Below, piece by piece: positions 27,601-34,664 of a DNA stretch of 36,599 nt (the stretch's first letter is position 1; each line of letters starts with the position of its first letter). The translations under genes were made by a program, and so were the position numbers. The notes under the pieces are model-generated. The model saw only the letters and a list, made by a program, of their open reading frames with translations. It did no database searches and had not been told where the DNA came from. Source of the DNA: Pseudanabaena cinerea FACHB-1277 (GTDB lineage Bacteria; Cyanobacteriota; Cyanobacteriia; Pseudanabaenales; Pseudanabaenaceae); contig NZ_JACJPY010000041.1 in assembly GCF_014696345.1 (NCBI RefSeq), positions 1 to 36,599 on the forward strand, given 5' to 3'.

Positions 27601-28018
27601 TTTCATCGTGGGTTTTACCACCGCCAAAACTGGTTTCTAAGCGAATTACAGGCGAACCAGTATCCTTACCTGTTAAACGCCCAAACACTTCGGATATCAG
27701 GGTCTTGAGTCCATTTGTCGGAAATGTATTTGCAAAAAATGTATTTGGGTCTTGATAAACTAAGGGCGCATTACCATCCACCACTTGCTTTAATTTTGCA
27801 GCAAATACATCCTCTGATAGGTTCCCCCCAAGCACTTCATCGCGTGGTACACAGGTTTCAAAAATAGATTTCAACATAGTTTCAATTCTTTGAGCTTTTT
27901 TTTTGATATCCATTCGTCCCAAAAACAAGCCCTTTACAAAACCTACTAACACTAGAAATACTTGTGTAAATCCTTCCCCCGATCGCCAAAATCGATTTTG
28001 CTTTTGTGGGTCAGACAT
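24620..28018 (-). CDS. DUF499-type AAA+ ATPase (COG1483-like), defence-associated
   Basis: A large P-loop ATPase, about 1,130 residues, matching the DUF499 family seen beside DUF1156 methylases in defence loci. The conserved start of the family is recognisable as FETCVPRDEVLGGNLSED. The Walker A-like loop FGGGKTH is near residue 133, Walker B VIILDEIAQYL near 243, and a C-terminal beta-rich region with VNLRWRSQGALSVKLYQDG follows. The frame opens with a TTG at 28030; I chose the ATG at 28018. Later ATGs at 27913 and 27877 lie nearer the usual family start and would drop a hydrophobic leader (TQVFLVLVGFVKGLFLG), so the true start is uncertain. An in-frame palindrome at 25451 adds GSKHDACAT. 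It is the first gene of the minus-strand defence block. Proposed role: ATP-driven motor or loader with the helicase and methylase (inference). Confidence 0.85.
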   Translation of the reverse strand: MSDPQKQNRFWRSGEGFTQVFLVLVGFVKGLFLGRMDIKKKAQRIETMLKSIFETCVPRDEVLGGNLSEDVFAAKLKQVVDGNAPLVYQDPNTFFANTFPTNGLKTLISEVFGRLTGKDTGSPVIRLETSFGGGKTHDEIAIWHIARNGRLINGLDRFVDDITIIPDRPIQVAAIACQDLGGVEGVLHQESGLTIYTIWGEIAYQLGGIDGYRLLKGADEQRVSPGTQVLQRIITDQPTVIILDEIAQYLRRAKAITVGSSDLSGQVVAFLFALMDLAASCNNLVLVYTLASVSDAFGEETATLKEELEAQKTSARQERVLSPSTDIEIYNIVKQRIFKSIDEKIAKSAAQEYLHTYRASRINLPDSCKDANHAQILQSSYPFSPELFDLLTKKVASIQNFQRTRGALRLLAMVVRYLWQDPKAWIPMIHPHHIPIGIDEGVTGEFTSRLQRPLMRNPIQADIFNAEGKPAHAQVHDRQWEAAGKPPFATWVARTIFLHSINQGTAAGIRRAELNLALLMPQVEISYIDPVLDRLTSVAWYLDIDPITTIARFKEEPSINKIIAEEKEQIGNLTAKDHLRSRRDSIFANKVFTLVASPESSGDVDDKPDDIALCVIDFDQGTVNASTDVAPNLVEQIFNNTGESGKFRTFRNRLLFLVANKQELERAIDITKEHLAIQNILKSPNRQEDLSENQRKQLKERGGAKDLEVRVALTNAYRHLFYPTNDPVKAPKGLLHFTLPAESSSDVKGNKNQQDVILKSLKDCQKIRAEDAGAFAPAYILQKVWLAGLDHWTTKALKEEFAKSLGLQMLLDADIPKLRETIRKGIQEGQWDLKVGTKVYIRGDDGKGQGSKHDACATPDTIEFSDRMELYRRGILKPPEPRVIELSAQVMPSSELAKTVNLRWRSQGALSVKLYQDGVPIAGEFLPSDSRQVQISQTTTFKIVADYGNGETAEKETNAVISSYPVGTAASSGTGVSDINLPLELLKPEIIDLSGTVNATFTGFSDRCADYKVKAIHSIEIMIDQVTDYRKLMTAFPLLSKFVFEIDQKATIQMDKQFVRFDYQGGLRGFQSFSNPINALLSAEGVRANVSLKLTFTFDPAIAPNGNELQTLQQALMRNPVDRLSLTTRVSY
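25449..25467. repeat. Palindromic repeat copy inside DUF499 gene
   Basis: GCAAGCA-TCG-TGCTTGC at 25451-25467 is a perfect 7-bp stem with a 3-base loop, preceded by GC. On the coding strand it gives SKHDACAT, in the same reading phase as the CKRDACAD produced by the copy at 15706 in the helicase gene. Confidence 0.7.
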
Positions 28019-28385
28019 CTTGTCTGACAAGGATTACAATTATTTTTGTCAGTCAATCAGGAGTTGGTGATGACCATTGCGCGATGGCAACGCAATCTAT
28101 CAATTGATATAACGACTATATCAGATATTTTTAGTTTCTGTGTTACAAAAAAGCAATGTTTACGAAGTGGTAAATATATTGATCGAAGTTCACGGCGTAA
28201 GCCCTGTGACCCATATCACGCCATATTCTCACCCTCAACTTCACGAGAACCTAGATTAGCGATCGCACTGCACTGTCGACCTTGATAGCAGACGATACTA
28301 AATCCCATGGAGAAAAAATTAACAGGGCAGCAGCAATGATCCTCAACTCACCAAGTCAAGTTCGCTCAATTATCATCGAAAAGCC

Positions 28386-28538
28386 AGATTGACTTCCCTA
28401 CATCCCTATAAAGCACCCGAAATTATTGCCTTACCAGCGATCGCTATTGAGCAAAATCATTACATAGAACGAGTAATTAATTTGGCGTATTGTTGTGAGG
28501 CACACCAAGGTAATGCTGCATATGGTTGTATCTTGTAA
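28386..28538 (+). pseudogene. cutA: CutA-like C-terminal remnant
   Basis: A plus-strand frame of 50 codons ending TAA at 28536-28538 reads SLHPYKAPEIIALPAIAIE, then NHYIERVINLAYCCEAH. The HPY.{2}PEIIALPI pattern is the signature of the C-terminal half of CutA divalent-cation tolerance proteins. The N-terminal half is missing: the sequence before it is out of frame (a TGA in the neighbouring frame at 28389-28391) and unlike CutA. It is therefore a decayed fragment at the right edge of the defence block. Confidence 0.6.
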
Positions 28539-28660
28539 GTACTAGAACTCTTGCGTTTTTAAATTTTCGGATCTTAATCTTGTCGTATGTTTATTTACAA
28601 ACTGCTACAGATTTAACACCGAGACGCAAAATGACGTAGCTTTATTCTGCACATTTAAAG

Positions 28661-28704
28661 TTCTGACTTGGTTTTGGCTTGGTTCTGACTTGGTTCTGAC
28701 TTGG
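28661..28704. repeat. 11-bp tandem repeat, four copies
   Basis: TTCTGACTTGG occurs at 28661-28671, 28683-28693 and 28694-28704, with a variant TTTTGGCTTGG at 28672-28682. It lies 92 bases before the second chemoreceptor. Spacing near one helical turn could suit a binding site, but slippage is the simpler explanation. Confidence 0.7.
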
Positions 28705-28796
28705 TTTTATCTTTAATACGTGCAAGGATGACCGCACTTTTGTTAGTTGGTATGACTGGATTCATGCAGGAGCAATCCTGTTAAACATAAACAGAT

Positions 28797-30431
28797 ATGG
28801 CAAATAAATCTCCCCTTTCAAATAAGAAGCCTAGGGCAAGACAAAGGAGAAAACCTGCCGATGTCACTGCGCCGATGTCTAAGCAGGTATCGAATAATAG
28901 TAGTTGGCTCAATGATTTGCCGATTAGTGCCAAAATTTTATTTGCGATTGGCTCGACTAGTTTCTTGTCCTTATCTGGTTTGGCGATCGCCTCTTTGTAT
29001 TTGAGTAATACCCTTACACCAATTGTCAGCGTTGAAGCGAAGAACCAGTTATCTGGCGCAACTTTGTTTGTGTTTGGGTTAGGCTTTTTATTGATTGTGA
29101 TGAGTTCACTATTTGGGCTATTTATTGGTAGCACCCTCAGCAAGCGGATTCGGCAACTAGAGGCGATCGCGAGGCAATATGCGGCAGGTGACTTTAACCT
29201 GACTGTGGCGGTGGGTGCAAAGGATGAGGTGGGACGACTGGCGGATGTGTTTAATTTGATGACGACTAATTTGGCTCAAAATAAAACTGAGCAAACTAAC
29301 GCCCAAGTTGAGGCGGAGTCGCAAAATAATATTTTTCAGAATGAAATTTCTCACCTACTAGATGTGGTGTCTGAGTTGGAAATGGGGGACTTGACGGCAA
29401 AGGCGGAGGTCAGCCCCCATGCGACGGGTTTGATTGCGGATACGCTCAATCGTCTGTCGGAACAGTTGGCAGAGGTATTGGCGGCGGTGTTGCAGACGGC
29501 GCAGCAGGTGACAGTACGCACCGATCGCCTAGAGCAGTTGGCGATCGCCGTGTCGCAAAATGCTCAACAACAAGAAGGACTGGTGGTGCAAGCCCGTTTA
29601 GGGATTGAGGATGTGAACCAGTTGGCAGAGGATGCCGCTCAACAGGCGATCGCGGCGAACAAGGCGGTGCAGAGGGTGCGATCGGCGGTGCGGCAGGGGG
29701 AGGAGCAAATTATTGACTTGACGGCTTCGATCACCTCCCTTCAGGCTGCTACGGTGCAGATGGTGCAACGGATTAAAAACCTTGGTGAATTCGTGGCTCT
29801 GGCAAAACAATTTGTGCTGGATCAAAAGCGGCTTGCCTCGCTCACCCAAGTACTGGCAACTAACGCCTCGATGGTGGCAACAAGGGCATTAGAACAACGC
29901 GATCCTGAACAATTTGTCTCTGTGGCAAGGGAATTTGAAGCGATCGCCTCACAGGTTAATGCCCTAGCGACCCAAACCAATCAGGGGCTAATCGTCTTGC
30001 AACAGCGCACAGGCTCCGTTGATGTGGTGGTATCGGGTATCGATCAAGACGTGCGTGACGTGAATAGCTTGGTGTCAGACTTTACCAATAGCGTTGATAG
30101 TTCTGAGCAGACCTTTACGAATATTGCCAATGTGACAGAAGAGCTTGCGGAGATCGGCACATCGGTAACAGAATCTTCAAGAGCGATCGCGGAAGCGGTT
30201 AAATTTAGCTTGGCTTCGATGCAGGATATTGAGGCGATCGCCGAGCGTTCTGCTTCTCAGGCGCAATTTACCCGCGATCAATCGGGCAGAATGGGAATGT
30301 TAGCAAGGCAACTGCTAGAAAAGGTACAATTTTTCCGCCTGCCCCTGATGCCAGAAGCTAATGCAACTGACTTAGCGGCAAATGAGCTTGAAGATATAGA
30401 TTTTATTGAGGTTGGAAGTATCGGAAAGTAA
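28797..30431 (+). CDS. Methyl-accepting chemoreceptor without large sensor domain
   Basis: A 544-residue receptor. After a basic start (1-40), two transmembrane helices (~44-70 and ~86-113) are separated by only about 15 residues, so there is no periplasmic ligand domain. HAMP follows (~114-165), then a second HAMP-like segment (LLDVVSELEMGDLTAKAEV, ~187-205). The MCP coiled coil has the same tip signature as the giant receptor (NASMVATRALEQRD, FVSVAREFEAIASQVNALA), and the protein ends soon after FFRLPLMP. It looks like the signalling half of the receptor at 7738 without the dCache and acidic parts, and probably is a paralogue. Its stop overlaps the CheA start as TAATG, so the two are translationally coupled. 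Confidence 0.85.
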   Translation: MANKSPLSNKKPRARQRRKPADVTAPMSKQVSNNSSWLNDLPISAKILFAIGSTSFLSLSGLAIASLYLSNTLTPIVSVEAKNQLSGATLFVFGLGFLLIVMSSLFGLFIGSTLSKRIRQLEAIARQYAAGDFNLTVAVGAKDEVGRLADVFNLMTTNLAQNKTEQTNAQVEAESQNNIFQNEISHLLDVVSELEMGDLTAKAEVSPHATGLIADTLNRLSEQLAEVLAAVLQTAQQVTVRTDRLEQLAIAVSQNAQQQEGLVVQARLGIEDVNQLAEDAAQQAIAANKAVQRVRSAVRQGEEQIIDLTASITSLQAATVQMVQRIKNLGEFVALAKQFVLDQKRLASLTQVLATNASMVATRALEQRDPEQFVSVAREFEAIASQVNALATQTNQGLIVLQQRTGSVDVVVSGIDQDVRDVNSLVSDFTNSVDSSEQTFTNIANVTEELAEIGTSVTESSRAIAEAVKFSLASMQDIEAIAERSASQAQFTRDQSGRMGMLARQLLEKVQFFRLPLMPEANATDLAANELEDIDFIEVGSIGK

Positions 30432-33079
30432 TGGCAAATTCAGAGTTTAACGATCTGCAATTGCAAGACGAATTGCGTCATCTATTTGAAATAGATACCC
30501 AGAAAGATCTGCAACTATATGTGCAAACTGTGAGCCATCTTAGCGCCGACACTTGGCGTACCGATATTCAACAGTTATATCGCTCTGTGCATACGATTAA
30601 GGGCGGTGCGGTTACGGTTGGGTTTCAATCTCTGTTGCAGGTGGCAACGATTCTCGAAGATCTCTTATCCGACCTGCGTTACTTGGATGCGGCTCCGCCC
30701 CTTGAAGATGGCGAATTGGTGAACTATCTGATCGAAGCGGGGGAATTGCTGATCGGCGTGGTGCAGATGGCAGATCCGCAGATGGCAGCAAGCAGTGCCG
30801 AGGCGGCAGTTCGCTATATCCAAACCCTGCGCGATCGCATTCAGGCACAATATCTGCCCGAATGGAATGAAATGCGCCAAGTGCAGCAGGAATTTGCAGA
30901 TCAAGGCTTTGACCTCGTGACGCTGGATTTGGAAATGGCGATCGAAGATTTGCCTCCTGAAGGGGAAGTCACTGCGGCGGCACTGGAGATAGCCCAAATG
31001 ACGATCACCCAATTGTTAGAGATTGGTACAGAAATCGGCTTGGCGAAAGATTGGCATGAGTATGTGCAGGTAGGTTTAGAGAAGTTCTGCGATCGCCTTG
31101 ACTGTGAACTGTGGCGCTCCGAATGGATGCCCTTTTTGCGTGAGGTCAAAGGGTCGGCGCGGCAGGGCGGGGTGCTTGCTTTGCTGCCCACCTCTGTACC
31201 AGAAATCACCCAGCCCGAACCCATCGCTGTCCCTGCTTTTAGCGTCACCCCTGCCGCCGATGTGCAGATCCCCGTGCCTTTAGAACGTCTAGAGCGATCG
31301 TCGCAATATCTTGTCGAAACGATGATGGCAACCCGAGCCACCCAAAGCTTCTATCAGTCCGTATTCACTAACCTGATGCCTCTAGTTACCCTTGCTCAAA
31401 ATAGCGTGCAGTACATTACCCAACTACGGGAGGTGCAGGATGACTATGCTTTGCTGGATGTGGCAGGGGAAAAGGATGGGCTGAAGGTGGAGCGCTATCG
31501 GCAAGGCTATATTGCCATTAACCGCCTTTTAGAAATTAGCCTACGCTTGATTGAGCTAGGCTCAGAAACTGGCGAATCGGCAAGACGTACCGCCGACAGT
31601 ATTCAAGTTTTGGATCGCAGTCTGCGTAACCTTCAGCAAACCATCGAAGAAAGTCGGCTCGTTCCCTTTGAAACCCTTGCTTTCAGAGCGAGAGGTATTC
31701 TGCGGGATTTGATGGCAAGGGTGGGAAAATCGGTGAAATTTGCGATTATCGGAGAACAAATCGAACTTGATGCAGGTACTTTGCGTAACCTTGAACCCGT
31801 ATTGCTGCACCTATTGCGAAATTCCTACGATCATGGCATCGAAGAACCTGAAGAACGCCAAAAACTTGGCAAACCAGCCCAAGGGCGCATCGAATTGTCC
31901 CTCAAGCGGCGCGGTAGTATTTTTGACTTGAGTATTCGTGATGATGGTCGTGGCGTTGATCCCCATCGCATCAGTGAGATCGCCAAATCCAAAAATTTAC
32001 CCCTAACCGATACTAGTACACCCGATCGCTTACTGAGTGTATTGTGCCAATCGGGATTTACCTCCGCTAAGACGGTGAGTGATATATCTGGGCGCGGCGT
32101 GGGGATGGATGTGGTGGCAAGTCAAGTGGCACAGATGAATGGCAAACTTAACCTTGTGTCACAGGTGGGCAAAGGTTCTAACTTTACAATTCAGATTCCT
32201 GTACCGCATTTATTTGTGCGCTGTATGCTATTGCAGGCATTAGAACGTACCTTTGCGGTTCCCACTTCCGAAATTTATACCACAGCATTAATGGAGAGTT
32301 TGGTCTGGCACAAAACCGATCGCCAAGACTACACCATTGAGATTAATGAGGAAAATGGCAGCGTGCCAGCGATCGATCTCTATCAATATTGGCAAGGACA
32401 GTCGGCAATGCGTCCTCTATTGCCCACAGCGATCGCCGTTCGCACCAAAAAACTAGGAGCCTATGATAAAGATGCACAGGGCGTTTGGCTCATTGCCGAT
32501 ACCCTCGTTGGGCAGAGTGACTTACTAGTTACGCCCATCCCTAGCCCCCTCAATGCCCCCATTGGCTTAGTGGGGATGAGCTTAATGCCCGATGGTAAAT
32601 TGATTCCCGTGATCGATGCACTATCCTTTGCTGAAGCATTTTTTGGTGCAGATCCAGATTTGATTGCCTTTAGCAGTGATAGCGATGCCTCAATATTAGA
32701 ACTAGCCAGCGATCGGCAAATCTTGGTAGTTGATGATGCGGCATTGATGCGGCGGCGCATTGAAAGCAGCCTCGCCCCCCAAGGCTATGATATTGCCACC
32801 TGTGAGGATGGCATGGAGGCTTGGCAGTGGTTGCAGCGCCATCAACAGCCCGCCATGCTAATCACTGATATTGAAATGCCACAAATGGATGGATTCACCC
32901 TAATTGATCGCTGCCGTCAAGCGGGAATGACCATGCCGATTCTAGTAATTTCTTCGCGTTTAGCAGAAGAATGGTCAAGGGAAACCAGCCGCCTTGGCGC
33001 TACAGACTACCTCACCAAGGGTTTTGCAACGGCGGACTTGGTTAATAAAGTTAGTTCTTTAATTGCTAGCCGCAACTGA
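30431..33079 (+). CDS. pilL: Hybrid CheA-type histidine kinase (PilL-like) with C-terminal receiver
   Basis: An 882-residue kinase for the chemotaxis pathway. The N-terminal HPt domain has its phospho-acceptor at His54 in SVHTIKGGAV. A second helical, HPt-like region (~140-250) lacks a clear His motif. Dimerisation and ATPase domains follow, with N box LHLLRNSYDHGIEEP (~459), G1 IRDDGRGVDP and GRGVGMDVV. A CheW-like regulatory domain comes next (~590-750), then a receiver with VVDDAALMRR, phospho-site Asp near 812 in LITDIEMPQMDG and Lys in DYLTKGF. This is the layout of cyanobacterial PilL/TaxAY kinases. It should phosphorylate the PatA-like and CheY proteins at 3785-6971 and couple to the receptors through the CheW at 7019, although the defence block now separates them. 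Confidence 0.88.
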   Translation: MANSEFNDLQLQDELRHLFEIDTQKDLQLYVQTVSHLSADTWRTDIQQLYRSVHTIKGGAVTVGFQSLLQVATILEDLLSDLRYLDAAPPLEDGELVNYLIEAGELLIGVVQMADPQMAASSAEAAVRYIQTLRDRIQAQYLPEWNEMRQVQQEFADQGFDLVTLDLEMAIEDLPPEGEVTAAALEIAQMTITQLLEIGTEIGLAKDWHEYVQVGLEKFCDRLDCELWRSEWMPFLREVKGSARQGGVLALLPTSVPEITQPEPIAVPAFSVTPAADVQIPVPLERLERSSQYLVETMMATRATQSFYQSVFTNLMPLVTLAQNSVQYITQLREVQDDYALLDVAGEKDGLKVERYRQGYIAINRLLEISLRLIELGSETGESARRTADSIQVLDRSLRNLQQTIEESRLVPFETLAFRARGILRDLMARVGKSVKFAIIGEQIELDAGTLRNLEPVLLHLLRNSYDHGIEEPEERQKLGKPAQGRIELSLKRRGSIFDLSIRDDGRGVDPHRISEIAKSKNLPLTDTSTPDRLLSVLCQSGFTSAKTVSDISGRGVGMDVVASQVAQMNGKLNLVSQVGKGSNFTIQIPVPHLFVRCMLLQALERTFAVPTSEIYTTALMESLVWHKTDRQDYTIEINEENGSVPAIDLYQYWQGQSAMRPLLPTAIAVRTKKLGAYDKDAQGVWLIADTLVGQSDLLVTPIPSPLNAPIGLVGMSLMPDGKLIPVIDALSFAEAFFGADPDLIAFSSDSDASILELASDRQILVVDDAALMRRRIESSLAPQGYDIATCEDGMEAWQWLQRHQQPAMLITDIEMPQMDGFTLIDRCRQAGMTMPILVISSRLAEEWSRETSRLGATDYLTKGFATADLVNKVSSLIASRN

Positions 33080-33122
33080 TGATATAGCCTGTTAGAATTT
33101 CATCAGTGTCACGTCTAAAACT

Positions 33123-33731
33123 ATGAAAACTAATTTTGTCAATGTTTTGGCTTTGAGTGCAACTGCGATCGCCAGTATCTTTCTTGCGGCAAACCCTAGC
33201 CAAGCCCAGAGAGGTCAAGGTTTTTACTGTGATACATCGGGTGGCAGCCCCGCCACGATGTACCAAAATTCAGAGGGTGGGGTAGAAAGATGGATTTCTT
33301 GGGATTCTAACTTCTTTACTGATGCGGGTTGGACACCTGCAACTCGCTGTCGGGAAGTGAGCAATCGTTTAGAATCCTATCGAACTGCCAAGCTCCTCAA
33401 ATATGTGACTGTGGGGCGCATGAATGGGGAAAATGTGATCTGCACCGCCAGTGAGAAGAATGGACGTTGTGGCGGCTTGATCTATACCCTCAAGCCAGGA
33501 CAGGATGCGATCAGGACGCTTTATACTTTCTTCGGCTTGCGTGAGGGGCAAGCGGGTGTGCCTGTTCTCAGTGAAAGTGCCGAAATTCCTTACATTGACG
33601 TAAGTGGGCGGCTAGGACGTGACGCTGCTGCTACAACCAAAGTTCAGCCAGCCCGAACAACTCCTGCGGTCAATAATCCTGCGGTTAAACCCCAACCTGC
33701 ATCGGGCGTGCGTAAAGGTGATTTTGATTAA
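33123..33731 (+). CDS. COP23 domain secreted protein
   Basis: A 202-residue exported protein. A signal peptide is clear (residues 1-28, ending NPSQAQ|RG with AxA-like cleavage). The mature part matches the COP23 family of cyanobacteria (GFYCDTSGGSPATMYQN, RCREVSNRLESY, VTVGRMNGENVICTASE, GLIYTLKPGQDA), named after a circadian-oscillating membrane-associated protein of Cyanothece. Two or more Cys pairs could form disulfides. The C-terminus is a Pro/Ala/Thr-rich tail. No enzymatic role is known. A trypsin-like protease gene follows directly, an association often seen for COP23 genes. Confidence 0.8.
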   Translation: MKTNFVNVLALSATAIASIFLAANPSQAQRGQGFYCDTSGGSPATMYQNSEGGVERWISWDSNFFTDAGWTPATRCREVSNRLESYRTAKLLKYVTVGRMNGENVICTASEKNGRCGGLIYTLKPGQDAIRTLYTFFGLREGQAGVPVLSESAEIPYIDVSGRLGRDAAATTKVQPARTTPAVNNPAVKPQPASGVRKGDFD

Positions 33732-33763
33732 AGTTGCCACTAGCTCCATTTAGGTTTGAGCCG

Positions 33764-34642
33764 ATGTCCAAGCGATCGCCGTTGCAACTACTTTTACAAA
33801 TAACTTACAGAACCATTGAGGTACTGCTTGTTGGTATCTCAATGGTTTTTATTAGCTATTTTTTGGCAGCAACGAAAGTTCCAGCTAATCCTATGGCAGT
33901 TGAGCCAAGTAAAAGCCCTCAAGGAATTTCCCCTGATCATTCCCGATTATTAAAAACGCGCATTCACCAATCGGCAATTGCCACTACGGTGAGAATCCTA
34001 ATTTTCAATAATTCTGGAACTGCGATCACTTCTGGCTCTGGCGTGATGGTTGGGAAGTCAGGAAATACCTATACAGTGCTGACAAATCTTCATGTTTTGC
34101 AGTTTGCCGATCGCGCAGTTATTCTCACTCCCGATGGCTTAGAACATTCGCTAATGTCAAAATCCCATACTGCTAAGTTTGGCGATAACGACATGGCGAT
34201 CGCCCAGTTTTCCAGTCCGCAACCCTATGCGATTGCCCACATTAGGCGCGAACCTTTGCAGATAGGCGATCGCGTCTTTGCTTCGGGATTTCCCATTTAT
34301 CGCGATCGGAGTTTAGTGACAACTTTTGCTATAGGTCTGCAAGGCTTCCGTTTTACGGAAGGAATTGTATCACTCTTACCAGCTAAATCTCTGACACAGG
34401 GTTACAGCATCGGCTATAGCAACGATATTGTGGTGGGCATGAGTGGCGGTCCAATTTTTGATGAATCAGGTTTTTTAGTGGGAATCAATGGTCGCATTAA
34501 AAACCGTGATCCAGACTTTGGTGGTTACACTTTTGACGATGGTACTGAACCTTCACCAATGCTTTTGCAACAAATGCTGAAAGCAAGTTGGGGCGTTCCC
34601 ATTAGTACCTATTTACGGTTTTCTATCCATTCTCATCTTTAA
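33764..34642 (+). CDS. Trypsin-like serine protease (S1 family), membrane-anchored
   Basis: A protease of 292 residues from the ATG at 33764; the frame extends to a TTG at 33734 that overlaps no signal and is less likely. A hydrophobic segment near residues 15-37 (VLLVGISMVFISYFLAA) is an uncleaved anchor or signal. The triad is complete: His110 in LTNLHVLQF, Asp143 in FGDNDMAIAQF, Ser227 in GMSGGPIFDESG. It lacks a PDZ domain, so it is shorter than DegP/HtrA. Probably periplasmic or thylakoid-lumen facing. The adjoining gene encodes a similar protease. Confidence 0.82.
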   Translation: MSKRSPLQLLLQITYRTIEVLLVGISMVFISYFLAATKVPANPMAVEPSKSPQGISPDHSRLLKTRIHQSAIATTVRILIFNNSGTAITSGSGVMVGKSGNTYTVLTNLHVLQFADRAVILTPDGLEHSLMSKSHTAKFGDNDMAIAQFSSPQPYAIAHIRREPLQIGDRVFASGFPIYRDRSLVTTFAIGLQGFRFTEGIVSLLPAKSLTQGYSIGYSNDIVVGMSGGPIFDESGFLVGINGRIKNRDPDFGGYTFDDGTEPSPMLLQQMLKASWGVPISTYLRFSIHSHL

Positions 34643-34664
34643 ATAAATACATCAGGAGTCACAT

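Larger units (their letters stand above)
28019..28796. other. Non-coding gap at right edge of defence block
   Basis: Nearly 780 bases lie between the divergent DUF499 gene and the second chemoreceptor. The stretch from 28030 to 28320 has a 79-codon open frame at 28046-28285 without recognisable features. Then come a CutA-like remnant (28386-28538) and an 11-bp tandem repeat (28661-28704), both listed separately. Promoters for DUF499 (minus) and the receptor/CheA pair (plus) should lie here, but I could not single out a convincing one. Confidence 0.5.

Noticed and set aside
28046-28285. 79-codon plus-strand frame beside the DUF499 start
   Set aside because: Composition is not protein-like (mixed Arg/Cys/Ser without pattern), there is no family resemblance, and it lies in decayed boundary DNA. 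The minus strand there also has short protein-like stretches that I could not assign.
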